Of a DNA stretch of 64,000 bases, positions 32,930 to 44,966 are shown one piece after another. A program made the translations under genes and the position numbers. A model generated the notes under the pieces. That model worked only from the letters and a program-made list of their open reading frames with translations. It was not told the origin of the DNA and made no database searches. The stretch's first letter is position 1, and every line of letters begins with the position of its first letter. Source of the stretch: Gnetum montanum (lineage: Eukaryota; Streptophyta; Gnetopsida; Gnetales; Gnetaceae); contig MNCI01029685.1 of assembly GCA_015680685.1 (NCBI GenBank), positions 146,858 through 210,857 on the forward strand, in the 5' to 3' direction.

Positions 32930-32948
32930 TGGCACCGTTGCCGAGGAT
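32930..32948 (+). other. Primer binding site of element E
   Basis: TGGCACCGTTGCCGAGGAT, tRNA-Asp type with two changes. Confidence 0.85.
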
Positions 32949-33052
32949 GGTGCTAGTTATCTAGATTAGTTATATCATACATGATCGTTGTAACCACATT
33001 AACGATATATCTTTCAGAAAATATTAAATCACACACATCATTAAATAAAAAA

Positions 33053-35299
33053 ATGTCTCTTTCACAAGAAGCAATAATACATTGTATAGTGAGAACATTC
33101 ATTAGAGAACTAATGAGATATATGTTGAAGAAAATTGGAGTGACCAACCTTATGTAGGGGTTTCATATGTTCATGACCATCCTAATGACACTCAAAGACT
33201 ACATTCACCTAAGGTAGATAACCCTAGAGGAAATGAAGTAAGTCTTGGACTAGGGAAGGCCTCAAGGTTGAGGACCTCCTCAAAACTTGAAAAAGAAAAA
33301 TTAATGGGCCCTAGGGAATACCATAGAAGCCATGGCAATCCTTCCAATTTCTCATCTTCTCCTTCCTCTTCAACATCTAGTTCTGACGAAGATAAATGTA
33401 GGTATAGAAACCAAGCTCATCATTGCTGTTAAAATAAAAATAAAAATAGGAATTAAAACCACAAGAAAATCAAAGATGTCAGAATGAACATAGACAAAAT
33501 CATCACAATCAAACAAATAGAAATAGATATTTGCATCACAATATGTCTGACGACGATGAACCCTTGTTGGCCACTAAAAGCTTAATGCAGATCATAGAGG
33601 TAGTTAAGATACCCCATAGGCATTGCAGGGAAATTTTCCTACCCAATTTTGATATGAATAATATCCCTAAATTTGCGAGGGCCTATGATTCGGATTCACA
33701 ACATATACAAGTCTTCCATGATGTCTATGCCTCATACAACATTGAAAGTAAATGGAAAAAGCTTAAGCTCTTTCCTAAGACATTAATTGATAGAGCAGAG
33801 GTGTGGTATAGATCATTGAAACCAAATTCAATTCGATAGTGTTTCACATTGCTGGAACTTTTCAATGAGAAATACCAAACCTATGCGAGGGTGTCCAACC
33901 TGAGGAGATAAACCCAAGGATGGAGACAAGAACAACATGAACCCTTGGACATGGCCTTAGATAGATATTATTCTCTACTGAATAGATGCTTAGGCCATGA
34001 TTTCTCTATGGAAAAGTAGCTTTTCCACATCATAGATGGGCTCCGTAATGAAACAAGGGAGACCCTTGGGATGTATGCTCTAGGTCAATTATACAAGCTA
34101 CAAACCCATCAAATCCAAGAGTTAATTGAGCATGTGGTGAAAGATGCAAGCTATGCAAATGGGAGAATGTCGAGAAATCTCACTAGGTCCCAACTCTTCA
34201 AAAGAAGAAGGCTCATATTTATGGAAAGGAGAAAGAGGCAGATCTCAAGAAGATGAATCTGCAACAAACCTTGTCGATACAAAATGGTATCAACGAATTG
34301 GAAGTAAAGTTTGATAGGAGGTCAGGATGGATAAATGAGAAAGTTACAAATTTTATAGAAATCATAGAGGATAAGGTAACACAAAATGAACAAAGTGATC
34401 ACAACAAACTAAGCAAGAAGAACCAAGAAATAGCTAGGAACACTTATCGACAAATAGGGAACATTGTTGAAGAAAGCAAGGCTATAGACTCAACCACAAA
34501 TGAAGATGATGAATGTGACATCTGCATATATGATCACTCAAAGGGTTATTTCCCAGTCATCTCACATCTACATGAGTATTAGGCTTTTGTATTAAATCCC
34601 AAATTCATATAAAAGTACATGCCTAGGAAATTTCCTTTTTCACAAGGTAATTATAGATAGTCCCACAATCAATCATACTATCCTAGGGGGACTTATTACT
34701 AGCCATAACATTATCATCAAATGTAGTGGAAACATCCATAGTCATGGGGGAGGACATCACCAAACTAGCCCTACCCTTACTACTAGCCAAAATTGTATAG
34801 ATATTATGTTTAACACCCTATTTCTCCAACTATTTCTACGTCCTCTACTTTAAATCGCTACTATCACTCTCTCAAGTACCATCAACCCATGAAATCTCTT
34901 GAAGGATCACTACCTCACACCTCTTACTCTCCATCCTATACTTGATATTCTAATACTCAACCCTATCATATGCCACCACCAACAACATAGGAAGGTTCAA
35001 CACTATAACATCAACAAATGAATGCCACTTGTGTTGTGAATGTGCAGAGACATGTTAATACCAGTAGGTTCCCATCGCAGACTCAAAAACATCCTTTCTT
35101 TAGGATATCTCCCAAGTGGAAGTGCAACACTCATGGACCTAGCACATCATCCAACCTAGCAGAATGGCAATATAGTGCAATGCCTTCCCTTTTACAACCA
35201 ATGTCCTCTATGCTTACGCAAGGGCCACCATCCATTATTACTCCAACATCCAACAGAAGCAATGAATCTAGCAATGTGGGGAGACAAATGAATCCATGA
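33053..35299 (+). pseudogene. gag of element E
   Basis: Starts at ATG 33053 (MSLSQEA). The capsid-like part (33531-34090) has EPLLATKSLMQI, LFPKTLIDRAEVWY and LLELFNEKYQTYARV. The post-capsid helix is followed by the Cys/His motif CDICIYDHSKG, the counterpart of CEVCYYNHPKGC in C with the third Cys lost. A Pro/Gln/Tyr/His-rich tail ends at 35299. Several TAG/TGA stops interrupt it, often where relatives have Gln or Trp. Confidence 0.85.
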
Positions 35300-36460
35300 A
35301 TACATAATAGGGATTAAGGGTGCAATCATGGGTCAGACATCCAGAACATTAACACAACTCATACTCTGATCCATCATACATTTAAAAAGCAAGTGTGTGA
35401 ACAACAATTTATCTATGCAATCGCCACTAAACTAAGAGACACTTAGTGGCTTGAAAATGAAAGGTTAACACTATTTTATACATGCATGGAGCCTGTCTAT
35501 TCACTTATCAATTCTTCCCATGGTCGAACACTTAGTCATGGGGGAAACACCCCATTTTAACCTTCAGAATTAATAAGTGTTTTTCATCTTTTTTTTTAAT
35601 AATTTTTTATCATTTTCTTATTTCTTGATAAAATTCTTAGGGTTCCACTAAAAAGACATGTTTCCCATGCTTGAAGGTTGGCAGCTTTTTAGAATTCATC
35701 AATAAAAAAAACAAATGTACCATGAATAAACTCCTCCCTTGGACAAAATGCCAAGTGATGTTACTCCTTGCAACTATGATAGTCTTATGGTTGTTGAATG
35801 AAGTGATGAAACAATGTGATGTTGCTAAATGTGGTTTGGACTTGGGTTGAATCTTGAAAAGTAGAGCTAATGATTACTTAACCATTAATAACACACAAGG
35901 ATTCATTATGCCTCTCATAAGATACCTCATGTCCCAATTCTTGGAATCTTTACTATAGTCCATCTCATCTCGCTGTTTGTGTGATCCTAACTTGTGGTTT
36001 TGTGTAACATAGAGTTATTTTCTCAAATTGGTGGTTTTAACATGTGTGTTTTTTTTCATAGGTATGTGTTGCATTCAACCCATTTAGTGCCCATGAACAT
36101 TTTTAGATGTGGTTATATAAGGGCATTATGGGTTAGAGTCTACTTTGGGGAGGATCCACTTATGTAATTGTTGTAACTTGTACTTGTTTGACACAACCAC
36201 ATCATTTTTAACCTTCCATGTGCATAAATGTTAAATTTAATGCTTTCCCTTATCATATAGTTGATCTATTCCACACCATAGGTCTAATATTTCTTTTCTT
36301 GCATCTTCCAAAGCTTTTAATGTTAACGACTCCATCTTCTAACACTTACAATGCCTAAATATGATTTCCTACTTATCCCAGAACTATGGACCTAGCCTAA
36401 AAACTTCCAACCAATGATAGAGCTTCATTTTCCATGATGATTACCCTCATTAAATACAAA
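35300..36460 (+). other. Post-gag junction, PPT-like site and spacer of E
   Basis: The protease core is missing. A short CEQQFIYAIAT..WL block and CMEP (near 35483) correspond to the end of the protease region in A, and shortly after comes a PPT-like TCATGGGGGAA (35536-35546). The remainder is non-coding. Confidence 0.6.
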
Positions 36461-36469
36461 TTTGAGCAC

Positions 36470-36532
36470 CCCAATATTGCGTCGAACTCGACATTGGATA
36501 CCTGATATCGAGTCTGCAAAACCTATATATAT
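36470..36532 (+). promoter_or_regulatory. Internal TATA promoter of aORF in E
   Basis: TATATATAT at 36524-36532 is preceded by AATATTGCGTCG, GGATACC and TGATATCGAG, the same GATATC-type motifs as in this element's LTR. Downstream TCATCATTTGCAGT matches TCATCATTTGGAGT after the internal TATA of A, so the two promoters are homologous while their motif arrays differ in type. Confidence 0.55.
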
Positions 36533-37074
36533 GATCCCTGTGGTGCTCCAAAATACATTCTCATCATTTGCAGTTAGGGGAGTTTTTAAAATTTTTTCTT
36601 GCAATTAAGAGCTATGTGCAATCAACTTCCACTTACGATATTTTTCTCCATACTGCTCCAATTTTTGTATTGTTTAAACCTATTTGAACCCAAGGTGTTC
36701 AATTTAGTCGTGGGAGGATGCTTGTATGGAAAACTTGCACCAAATTTTCAAAATTTGCTATTGCCTAGAAGGTATTACAAAGGGTAAGACTGTTAAAAAA
36801 CTTAAGTGTTTTAATGAAACATCAATCGTAAAAATGTTAGAAACTTTAATTTTTTTACCGAACGGATCATAACTATCGTAATACGCCATACATAAGGAAA
36901 AAGGAACCAAGTGCGAAGGATCATAAAAGTAGATAAACACTTTTTGGGCATTTTTCTGACTTTGCAATCACATGAACTAAAGAACTGAATGAAACTAAGG
37001 TCATGAGTAAGGTATAAACCTATTAATGATAAATAACAACACCTTAGTAACATCTAATCCTTGATTGATTGCAG

Positions 37075-39809
37075 ATGGCTCCAAAGAGAGGAGGACAGGA
37101 AGGGCCGTCACAAGGAGTAGCCAAATGCCCAAGAGGTGGCAAAGGCCAATAAGGAGAGCAAGCCAAGCATGACGAATAGGAGGCCAAATCATTCAACATC
37201 CATTAAGAGGCTCCTGTTATAGGGTAGTCGATCTAAGGAGAGGCTGTAAAACCACAAGCTGCAGTGTAAGGATAACACCTCACATTGTTCCCAGAATGCC
37301 TTGAAGCTATTAAGGAGAAATCCATGTTGACCATGATCATCGTGGAAATAAAATTTGGCAAATTTATGACATTTTCTCCAAAGTTAGTTCAAGCACAATC
37401 TCAAGTGTCACCATTATGACACATTGTTTTAGACAGTGAAGAATTGTACCTCAATGAAACGTAACAATTCTAGCACAACAAGGAAGAAGGTACCATGACT
37501 AACATTAGTGGGTTCACTATTTCTTTCTCAGTAAAAGCAGTTGTAGAAGCTCTAAATCTACCAAATTTGGGGGCCAAGCTGGCACATTTGTCCATGAGAT
37601 TTGATCCTAACACTAGAAAGTTGTGGCTAAAGTGGACGTACAACAAAGACAACAAGACATAAAATGAGTTGACTTTGGAAGAGAGAACCTATTTCAAGAT
37701 AAGCACATATCACCTCTTCCCAACCAAGGGGCTCAATTAAATCTCAACATACGCAGTCAGGGGAAGTGTAATACTAGTGGAAAAATATGTTGCCAACCTT
37801 CCCCCATTATACTACATGGAAATTTAGAGGCAGTTTGAAGAAAAGAAGGTAGAGAAGTCAACACTTCCATTACCTTGCCTAATCAGGAAGCTATGTAAGT
37901 ATGCCAGGATCTTGGGATACACTAATGATGTTCCCAAGAGGGCTCAAAATGCTTCCTTTGCTGAATTACTCAAACTTGTAGCACCAAGGAAAGACCTTGG
38001 TCAGAAACAAGGACCATAGAAGGAAGTGGAACTAGAAAAAGTAATAGAATAAGATCCAGAGCAATAGCGAGAGCCACAAGTCCTACCGCTACCACCACAA
38101 GATTACAGGCCTGCAATGATCCATTTGTAGAAAATAGTTGAAACACTTAGCTAGGAGAGTAGAGATGAATCAAACCTCTTCAGAGTTATTAATGACGTCA
38201 TGCAACCAACTATTTTTGTTGATCCAACAAGGGGGAAAATGTTGCTACAATTAGGAGGAGAATCCCAATGGTTACAACAAATCTCTGGTAATGCCGCATC
38301 TTTCCAAGTGATGCTTGAAATAGGAGAAGGTGCCACAGTAGTGGTCATGTAGCATTAGGATGTGGTAGGAACAGTAGAGGTGATAACAGATCACATCAAA
38401 GAAGCTTTCAATGTTCCTGTTGTGCCACTAGTGGATTTGACTGAGACCAAAGATGCACAAATGCTTGCTAGGACTTCAATGACTTCTACAGGCCATGAGG
38501 AAGTACTAGATAGATTGCTACAAATAGAACAAGTAATGACCACCCTATTTGACATACCTAGTGATGTCACTACACTATAATCAGACCTCATCACCACTAA
38601 AGGAAAGTTGGTCATGGCTAAGATCAGGGCAAAACTTGTAGAAGTAGAAGTGCATCGCTTGTAATAAGAGTTGGCTACCCTGAGAGCTGAAAGATGGGAC
38701 CTTGCCCAATTTGTTGCACTTGACTAGCTGAACCAATTTTGAATAGAGTAATTGAAAAAATTAATTGAGGAGAACAAAGCTGTTGAGAAAGAGAAGGATA
38801 AGGTGGTCTGGAATCCCTTAGCTACTAATAGTTAGTCATATGCCCATAAGAAGGCATTGACCACTACACAAGAAGAAAATAAATAACTTGCTATAGATAA
38901 TGGAAGGTTGACCACCGTAGAAAAATAGAAGAACATCCTAGAGGAAAGTGTCCACTAGTTGAGAGAACAACTAGTGAGGGTCAAACATGACATCAATAGA
39001 TTATACAAAGAGAATCGAACCCTCTCGATGGAGGAGGTCTATGCCATTTGTCAAAAGTCTACAATCGAAATAAGCGTGTGGTAAAATGAGGCCAAGAAAC
39101 ATGAGAAGCCGAAAGAGACTTTCAGGACTAGGTTAACATGTATAAGTAAATCAACAAAAAGGAAATCCAGATGGGAAAAGCTCATAATGGATCCATGTTA
39201 GTGCAAAATCTTGATTGGTAGCCGATCTTGGATAGTTATGCACTGGTCCACCAAGGGGAAGTGAAGAATAAAGACGTGTAGATTGAAGACTTAAAGGAAT
39301 ACATGACATTAGCTAACCTTTGATATGTCAACCTTGCCATGTTGATAGTAGGTTGACCTAAAAATGAATTAGAGCAGCAGGTAGTGACCACCTACACATT
39401 ATATGAAAAAGAGTTTACAGACAGAAAAGATGCTTTATAGAAACTTCAAGTAGCAAACTAAGAATTAAAGGTGATTAAGGCTTGCTACCATGGATAGAAG
39501 GATGTAGCGTTAGACTTGGCTAGGAGATTAACAAATCACCATGAACTAAAGGAAAAGGCTAGGTCCTTTAAGGAGGAATGACAACAATTTGCAGCCTTGT
39601 ATGTAAAAGAAAACAGAATGTTTTTACAGTTGCTTTGCCCATGGGATGTATCAGCTCCAGCACATATCTATTTAGTAGCCTGGGTGGTACATGACCCATG
39701 AATAGAGGATGAAAAGTTGCAGATGCTCTTAAATCACTACAAATTTTAGAAGCCTAGTGACAAATGGAAGCAACCAATGAAAGAGCCACCACCTCTGGGA
39801 CCTACATGA
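37075..39809 (+). pseudogene. Additional ORF (aORF) of element E
   Basis: Homologue of the aORF in A. Starts ATG-GCT-CCA-AAG after the acceptor-like TTGATTGCAG and ends PPPLGPT-stop. N-terminal part: FPECLEAI, LEERTYFKIS, YHLFP and LPLPCLIRKLCKYA. Middle: long Lys/Glu/Gln/Leu-rich likely coiled coil (LIEENKAVEKEKDKV). C-terminal: LLCPWDVSAPAHI and VVHDP, matching CPWEVAALAHI and MNDP in A. Many TAG/TAA stops and, from about 39.1 kb, frameshifts. Kept although pol is absent, which suggests a role for the aORF apart from replication enzymes. Confidence 0.75.
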
Positions 39810-39963
39810 GCTTCCCCAATTTTGTGTCTTGTAATGTTGTGTCCAAATTTTTGTAAATCACCATTATGGCATGTAAGAGTCAATTTATGTATTTAGCCAA
39901 GTTAGTCAATAATCCCATACCTTCCCAATATTTTGTAAAGAACTTGTTCCTCATTTTGTTTAA

Positions 39964-40000
39964 CTCGAGGATGAGTTTTCATTTAGTCATGAGGGCACAA
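39964..40000 (+). other. CTCGAG block and PPT of element E
   Basis: CTCGAG at 39964-39969, then GTCATGAGGGCACAA directly before the 3' LTR. The purine tract is decayed compared with A and C. Confidence 0.75.
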
Positions 40001-40939
40001 TGAATCATGTTTTGCAGGGTCATGATATCGGATATTCAATATTGGGGCCGCGATGTCAGGTATCCGATATCAGGGCTGTGATGTTGGGTATCTGATATCT
40101 GCGCCGTGATGTCGGGTATCTGATATTAGGACACAACCTCTAATGTCGGGAATCCAATATCACCCCTTCCATGCAAATCTATAAATACCACACTCAGGTG
40201 CATAGTTGGGATATAGGTTGTTGATAGATTTTAGATAGCTTTTTCATAGATTTTTGATTTTTAGTTTTGTTGTTTTTCAGTGCATGCCCATAGTGTGATG
40301 TTAAGGGATTGTATGACATCCTTATTCAAGTGTGACATACTTGGATGAATTACATGATTAGCAATAAAGATCAATACCATTTTCATCATTTCAGCTTCCA
40401 CTTAGATTTGTTATTGTTTTAATTGTTTAATTATTTACTATTTTCATTATTTAGTGTTTTCATTTATTACTCTTTACTATTCCTATCATTAAGTGGAATG
40501 AGTATGACTAATCACAAGTGCTTAAGTTTAATTACTTGGTAACCCAACAATGTATCATTTGGTAAGCCTAGTGATGTATGCTTGGTAATCCAAGCAATAG
40601 TTACACGAAGTCCAAGGTATGTGCAGGTGATTAAGAACATATACTCATCACATGTAGGCTAGTTTAGATTTTACTTTCCATTGCTAATTGGCTTAATTAA
40701 TTAATCTCTTTATTACCATTAGAAGTAGCTTAGGGCCAATCAACATCAATCATATGCCTCACTTTGGACTAAACCATATGTGACAAAGCTACCACTAGTA
40801 CAAGTGGGAAGATAGAGAACTACGATCAAAGCATAATGATTTAGATGCACAACTAGTCCCATCCATGGAATTTGACTGGATTGTGCATGAATGCTTGTGA
40901 TTCGTATGGTTGGGCATACGGGTACCTCATCACTCATCA
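40001..40939 (+). repeat. 3' LTR of element E (939 bp)
   Basis: Starts TGAATCATGTTTTG (decayed TGATGA) and ends CTCATCA. Collinear with 32007-32928, including the GATATC array and TATAAATA. Confidence 0.9.
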
Positions 40940-41182
40940 AAGGGAAATGATGTATTACCACCTAACCAATCTATTCCTAAGATGTTTCTCTAAACTTTTA
41001 CAAGGCTGGGCATCGAGGAGCTTCATGGAGAGTACATTGTGAAAGATCATGACTTCTGGAACTACAATCCCATTGAGACACAACACAAATGACATGGCAA
41101 CAGAAAATGTGTCGCGAAGCCATGAAAGGAAAATGGTTCACTAACCCCTTGGCAATGGCTATGCCACTATGGAACAACATTG
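40940..41182 (+). pseudogene. gag of element D, continued
   Basis: After the E insertion the gag frame resumes with GNDVLPPN, ELHGEYIVKDHDFWNYNP and related blocks seen in gag A (EYVMDDHDYRDYRP). It breaks off at about 41178, where the second copy of the 2.1-kb block begins; the rest of D is lost. Confidence 0.78.
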
Positions 41183-43318
41183 AAGACAAAGTAATTCCAA
41201 ATATTTTCCACCCTCCATTGTTAACTACTTTTTAAAATATGGGTTGGCTTTTATTGACTCATAAACTTCACAGATGGATAATAAAATTAAGGTGGAATCA
41301 TTGTTATGGTATTTTTAATCAACTTGGAATTATTGTTATTGTCTTTATTTATATAAATAGTCATTGAAATAGAGGGAGAAAATATAGGTATCAAATTGAA
41401 CAAAATCAAAGATAAAAAATGTAACACAAACACCATGGTATGTTATGCTATGAAGGAAGCATTTTAGTTATAGAAGGTGAAATTTTAGATAGGTGAAATT
41501 TTTTTTCCCAAAATTATTAAGAACATTAAGTTTTTAAATGAGGTTATTCAATAAGAAAAATAAAATTTTAGATTGGTTTGCAATGTAAGAAAGTGCGTAC
41601 TTAATTCCATTGAGATTTTATAGTCGGCATTTCAAAGTTACTATTCTTTTGTCAAACCTCCACCAATCACGATATTACTTAAGGTCATCCATAAACTAAA
41701 ATGTATTTTTTCTTAAATGGACACCTGCATTGAAAGTGACAACATAGACATTGCTAAACTAACCCAAGCTGGTATTGGTGAAGCCCACCCATAAATTAAA
41801 ACATACATTAAGAAATTTGGACCCTACCCATGTTCTATGACCTTGCATTGTTGGATGCTTCTGTCGATCAATCTTTTGGTTGGGGTCTTAATAACTTGAT
41901 CACTTTCTTTCTATGGATGAAAAGAGTTCACATATGCATGTGTGCTATGAACAAATCAAAGGTACCATGACATGTATCTATCCAATTTTATTGTACTTTA
42001 GGAATATGTTTGATTTTCCACCCCTAAGACAAGAAAATTCCAAATATTTTCCACCTCCAATTTTGAATACTTTTTAAAATATGGGTTAGCTTTTATTGAC
42101 TCATGCCATTCACAAACTGCAAGTCAAGTCAAGATGGAATTATTGTTATTGTCTTTATACGAAAGTTGGAACCCTTATTACTGTCTTTATTTATATAAAT
42201 AGTCATTAAAATAGAGGGAGAAAATCTAGGTATCAGATTGAACAAAATCAAAGATAAAAAATGTAAACATTATGGTATGGTATGAAGGAAGCATTTTGGT
42301 AATAGATAATGAAATTTTAGATGGGTGAAAATTTTAGTTTCCAAATTTATTAAGAACATTAAATTTTTAAGAAAGCCTGTTTAATAAGAAAAAGAAAATT
42401 TTAAATTGGTTAATGAGTTTTACTTCTTTGACTTGAAGACAACCTTATTTCAAATAAAAAAGCTACAAGGGTAGATAACACTCTTATAGAAGCTTAGAAG
42501 TGTATAGAAGATACAAGAGTTATATATGTCATGTGTCTATTCTCAAATGATGTTGCTACATAACAAAGATGGTGCCTCTTCCTAACAAGTGTTATTGTTA
42601 TTGTAGCAAGACTTGAAAGGGTAGTTATAATTGAGACTTGAAAGGTTGCATAATGGACTTGTCTCTTGAGGTAACCTTTGGAGGTTTGACCTAAGGCACT
42701 TATACCCAGGTTTAAAGGTCATGCTAGCATGGAGTGGCAGAGCTAGTATAGTTAAGTCATGGGAGTTGGGTGAAGTGGAACAGGAAGTCGACTAGCCATC
42801 CCTTTTGGCTGGTTATAGGCCTAACCATGGTGGTAGTGTTGGATTACCTATAAGGGATAGATGCCAAAAGAAGAAAATCTCAAGGAACACTCTCAAAGCA
42901 TGATCTAGATACATTATTCCATATCAATAAAGTATCCTTTTCTTTCTCTTTTTTCACTTTTTCTATTATTTCCTATACACATAATGTTGAAGGTTACATA
43001 TATTTGATGTTTGGTATATTTTCCTCTTACACATAATGTGTAATATAATGTATATTTGATGTTTTCCATGACATTCGGGGACGAGGTGTCAAAATATAGA
43101 TAACAAAAGTATTCTAGCAAAATTTTGAAAAATGGAATAATGCCTAAGAGTGTTCAAGATATTAACACTTGAATTTCACTTACATTCCATGTTGTTCAAG
43201 TAAGTGTGAAAATGTACCTCTTTTACAATGAACACCTACCTTGATAGTGACAACATTCACATTGCTTGCTTAACTCTAACTCACCAATCATGGTATTGGA
43301 CCTCACACCAATGGTTGT
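41183..43318. repeat. Duplicated 2.1-kb block, copy 2
   Basis: Collinear with 28722-30822 through both sub-copies and the unknown stretch. At its end the sequence continues ATCGATGGTTTTGGGGTC, where copy 1 has the LTR of D. It is more diverged than simple sequencing error would allow. Confidence 0.85.
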
Positions 43319-43900
43319 ATCGATGGTTTTGGGGTCTTACTAATTTGATCACTTTCTAAGGTGATTCATGTTAATCATGCTAAACACGTGAGGCACATTA
43401 TGTCTATGGATATAGTACCTAATGTCCCACTTCTATAAATCTTGGGGTGTACCTGTGTTTCAATTATTTCAGATTCCAACACCCCAACATTTCTCTTTTC
43501 CTTTCTTATCGTTCCATCTCACTAAATTATAATAAATCATTATTTCTATGTTTTGGTAATATGTTATGCATTTGTAGAAATGATTGATGAATATTGCTTG
43601 ATTTGTGCTTTTTGTTGACATCAAATTGCTAGGGTGCCTATGGAAATCTTTGATAGTGTTATCCAAGGGTGAAAATGTAGGTGCTTACGATACGAAGAAC
43701 CTACTTGGATAACTCTTATCAATGATCGATTACACTTTCATTAAAAATGTATTAAGATATTATGGAAGTTATTTTGCTTTTGAAATTCTTTGATTTTCCC
43801 TTTCAAAGCATTATCCTATCGACATGAAATATCAGTTTTTGTAAATATTATATTAACATGTATCAAAGTTTCAATTTAGTCATGGATGAGGTGAAATTAT
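43319..43900. other. Intergenic, no clear feature
   Basis: Begins with a further partial match to the GATCTCTTGGTTGGGGTC part of the repeat block (29385). No coding sequence recognised. Confidence 0.4.
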
Positions 43901-44469
43901 GAATTTTTACAAAATTTTATTAAAATTTTAAAATTTTAAGAAAAATAATGAGAAATTCAATATTTGAAGATCTTATTTAGAAAGGACAGGATATTGATAT
44001 GAGAAATGAAAATTTTTACTAATTAAAGTTTTGGCTCCTTGATCTTGTGGTATATAATATGAAAACCTATCTAATAATGTGTAAAACCAAAAAGGAGTAA
44101 GAATGAACTAGAAATTGAGTTAGTTTGCAAGATTTGAAAGATGTATATTCAAAGAGAAGCACCTGATCAAGGATGTGAGAGTCAAAATAAATTTTTTCTC
44201 ATTCATTGAACAAGCTTTAGAAAAAAAGCAAGGAACCAATGCCACCTAGATTATAATTCTTCAAACTCACTCACTTGTAAAAGTTTTATCATAATATAAT
44301 TTTTGTATAGGGGCCAACGATATCAAAATTTTGTGAAATGTGATATTTGTAATTTTGTCATTTAGTTAGCCATGTAGCCAATCTCATCTTGTTCACCTCA
44401 CAATTATTGTAATTGGAATCCATCCAATTTGTGCAACTCGAGGATGAATTTTTGGTGAGTCATGGGGTA
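43901..44469 (+). mobile_element. 3' internal tail of a further gypsy element F
   Basis: TTTGTAATTTTGTCATTTAG and the following sequence resemble the region after the aORF of E. CTCGAG at 44437-44442 is followed by GAGTCATGGGGTA, a PPT abutting TGATGAAAC at 44470. The rest of the internal region is not recognisable. Confidence 0.55.
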
Positions 44470-44850
44470 TGATGAAACATCAAATATTTTATATGAACTA
44501 ATTCTAAGATGAAATTTCACAAGTAAATGCTAGTGTAACTCTTAACTTTGGATGGATGAAAATCATGTTCACACTATGAACCATATAGATCAATGCATAT
44601 GTATTGACACATCCATCAACTTATGGCTAATACCATGTTTTTCCATGACATGCCATCCTATGTTTTGTGGAAGTAGATGCATCAACTCATTTGATATACC
44701 AATGCAATGTCTATCTTGACCTATAAATGTACATGCTTGGATAATTGAAAAAATTAATTTTAGTCCATAGTCATCAAGTTTCCACACAATGTATGATGGA
44801 TTAATGATACAAATACATGATGGAAACAATGAGCCATGACAAATATCTTA
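44470..44850 (+). repeat. Start of decayed LTR of element F
   Basis: Begins TGATGAAACATC right after the PPT. The far end cannot be placed; the given end is only a limit for where LTR-like sequence is plausible. Confidence 0.35.
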
Positions 44851-44966
44851 TACCTTAACTTAGTGGTAGAGTGTAAGACTTGGAAATTAAAGGTATGTAG
44901 TTCAATCTATAGCTAATTGGTGGAGCATCAATCTTGTAAATTGAAGGTCTATAGTTCAATTTTGCC
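44851..44966 (+). other. Two adjacent tRNA-like relics
   Basis: The first (to about 44910) has TTAGTGGTAGAGTG and GTAGTTCAATC. The second (from 44911) has TAGCTAATTGGTGGAGCA, an anticodon arm with perfect stem TCAAT/ATTGA around CTTGTAA (anticodon TGT, Thr-like), AGGTC and AGTTCAAT. T-stems and acceptor stems are decayed. Pseudogenes or heads of a tRNA-derived SINE. Confidence 0.45.

Larger units (their letters stand above)
32007..40939 (+). mobile_element. Pol-less gypsy element E, nested in D
   Basis: 5' LTR 32007-32928, PBS, gag, PPT-like site, spacer, internal promoter, aORF, PPT, 3' LTR 40001-40939. There is no RT, RNase H or integrase, so it is non-autonomous. It lies inside gag of D. 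Flanking 5-mers GAGGA (32002-32006) and AAGGG (40940-40944) each differ by one base from the GAGGG expected from the gag reading frame, so they are a decayed 5-bp target-site duplication. Confidence 0.88.

Noticed and set aside
34741-34756. Another PPT-like AGTCATGGGGGAGG in element E
   Set aside because: It lies in the gag Pro/Gln-rich tail and corresponds to the coding block QSWG in gag of element C.
36811-37192. Minus-strand ORFs before the aORF of E
   Set aside because: AT-rich overlapping frames in the spacer and across the aORF start; no family match.
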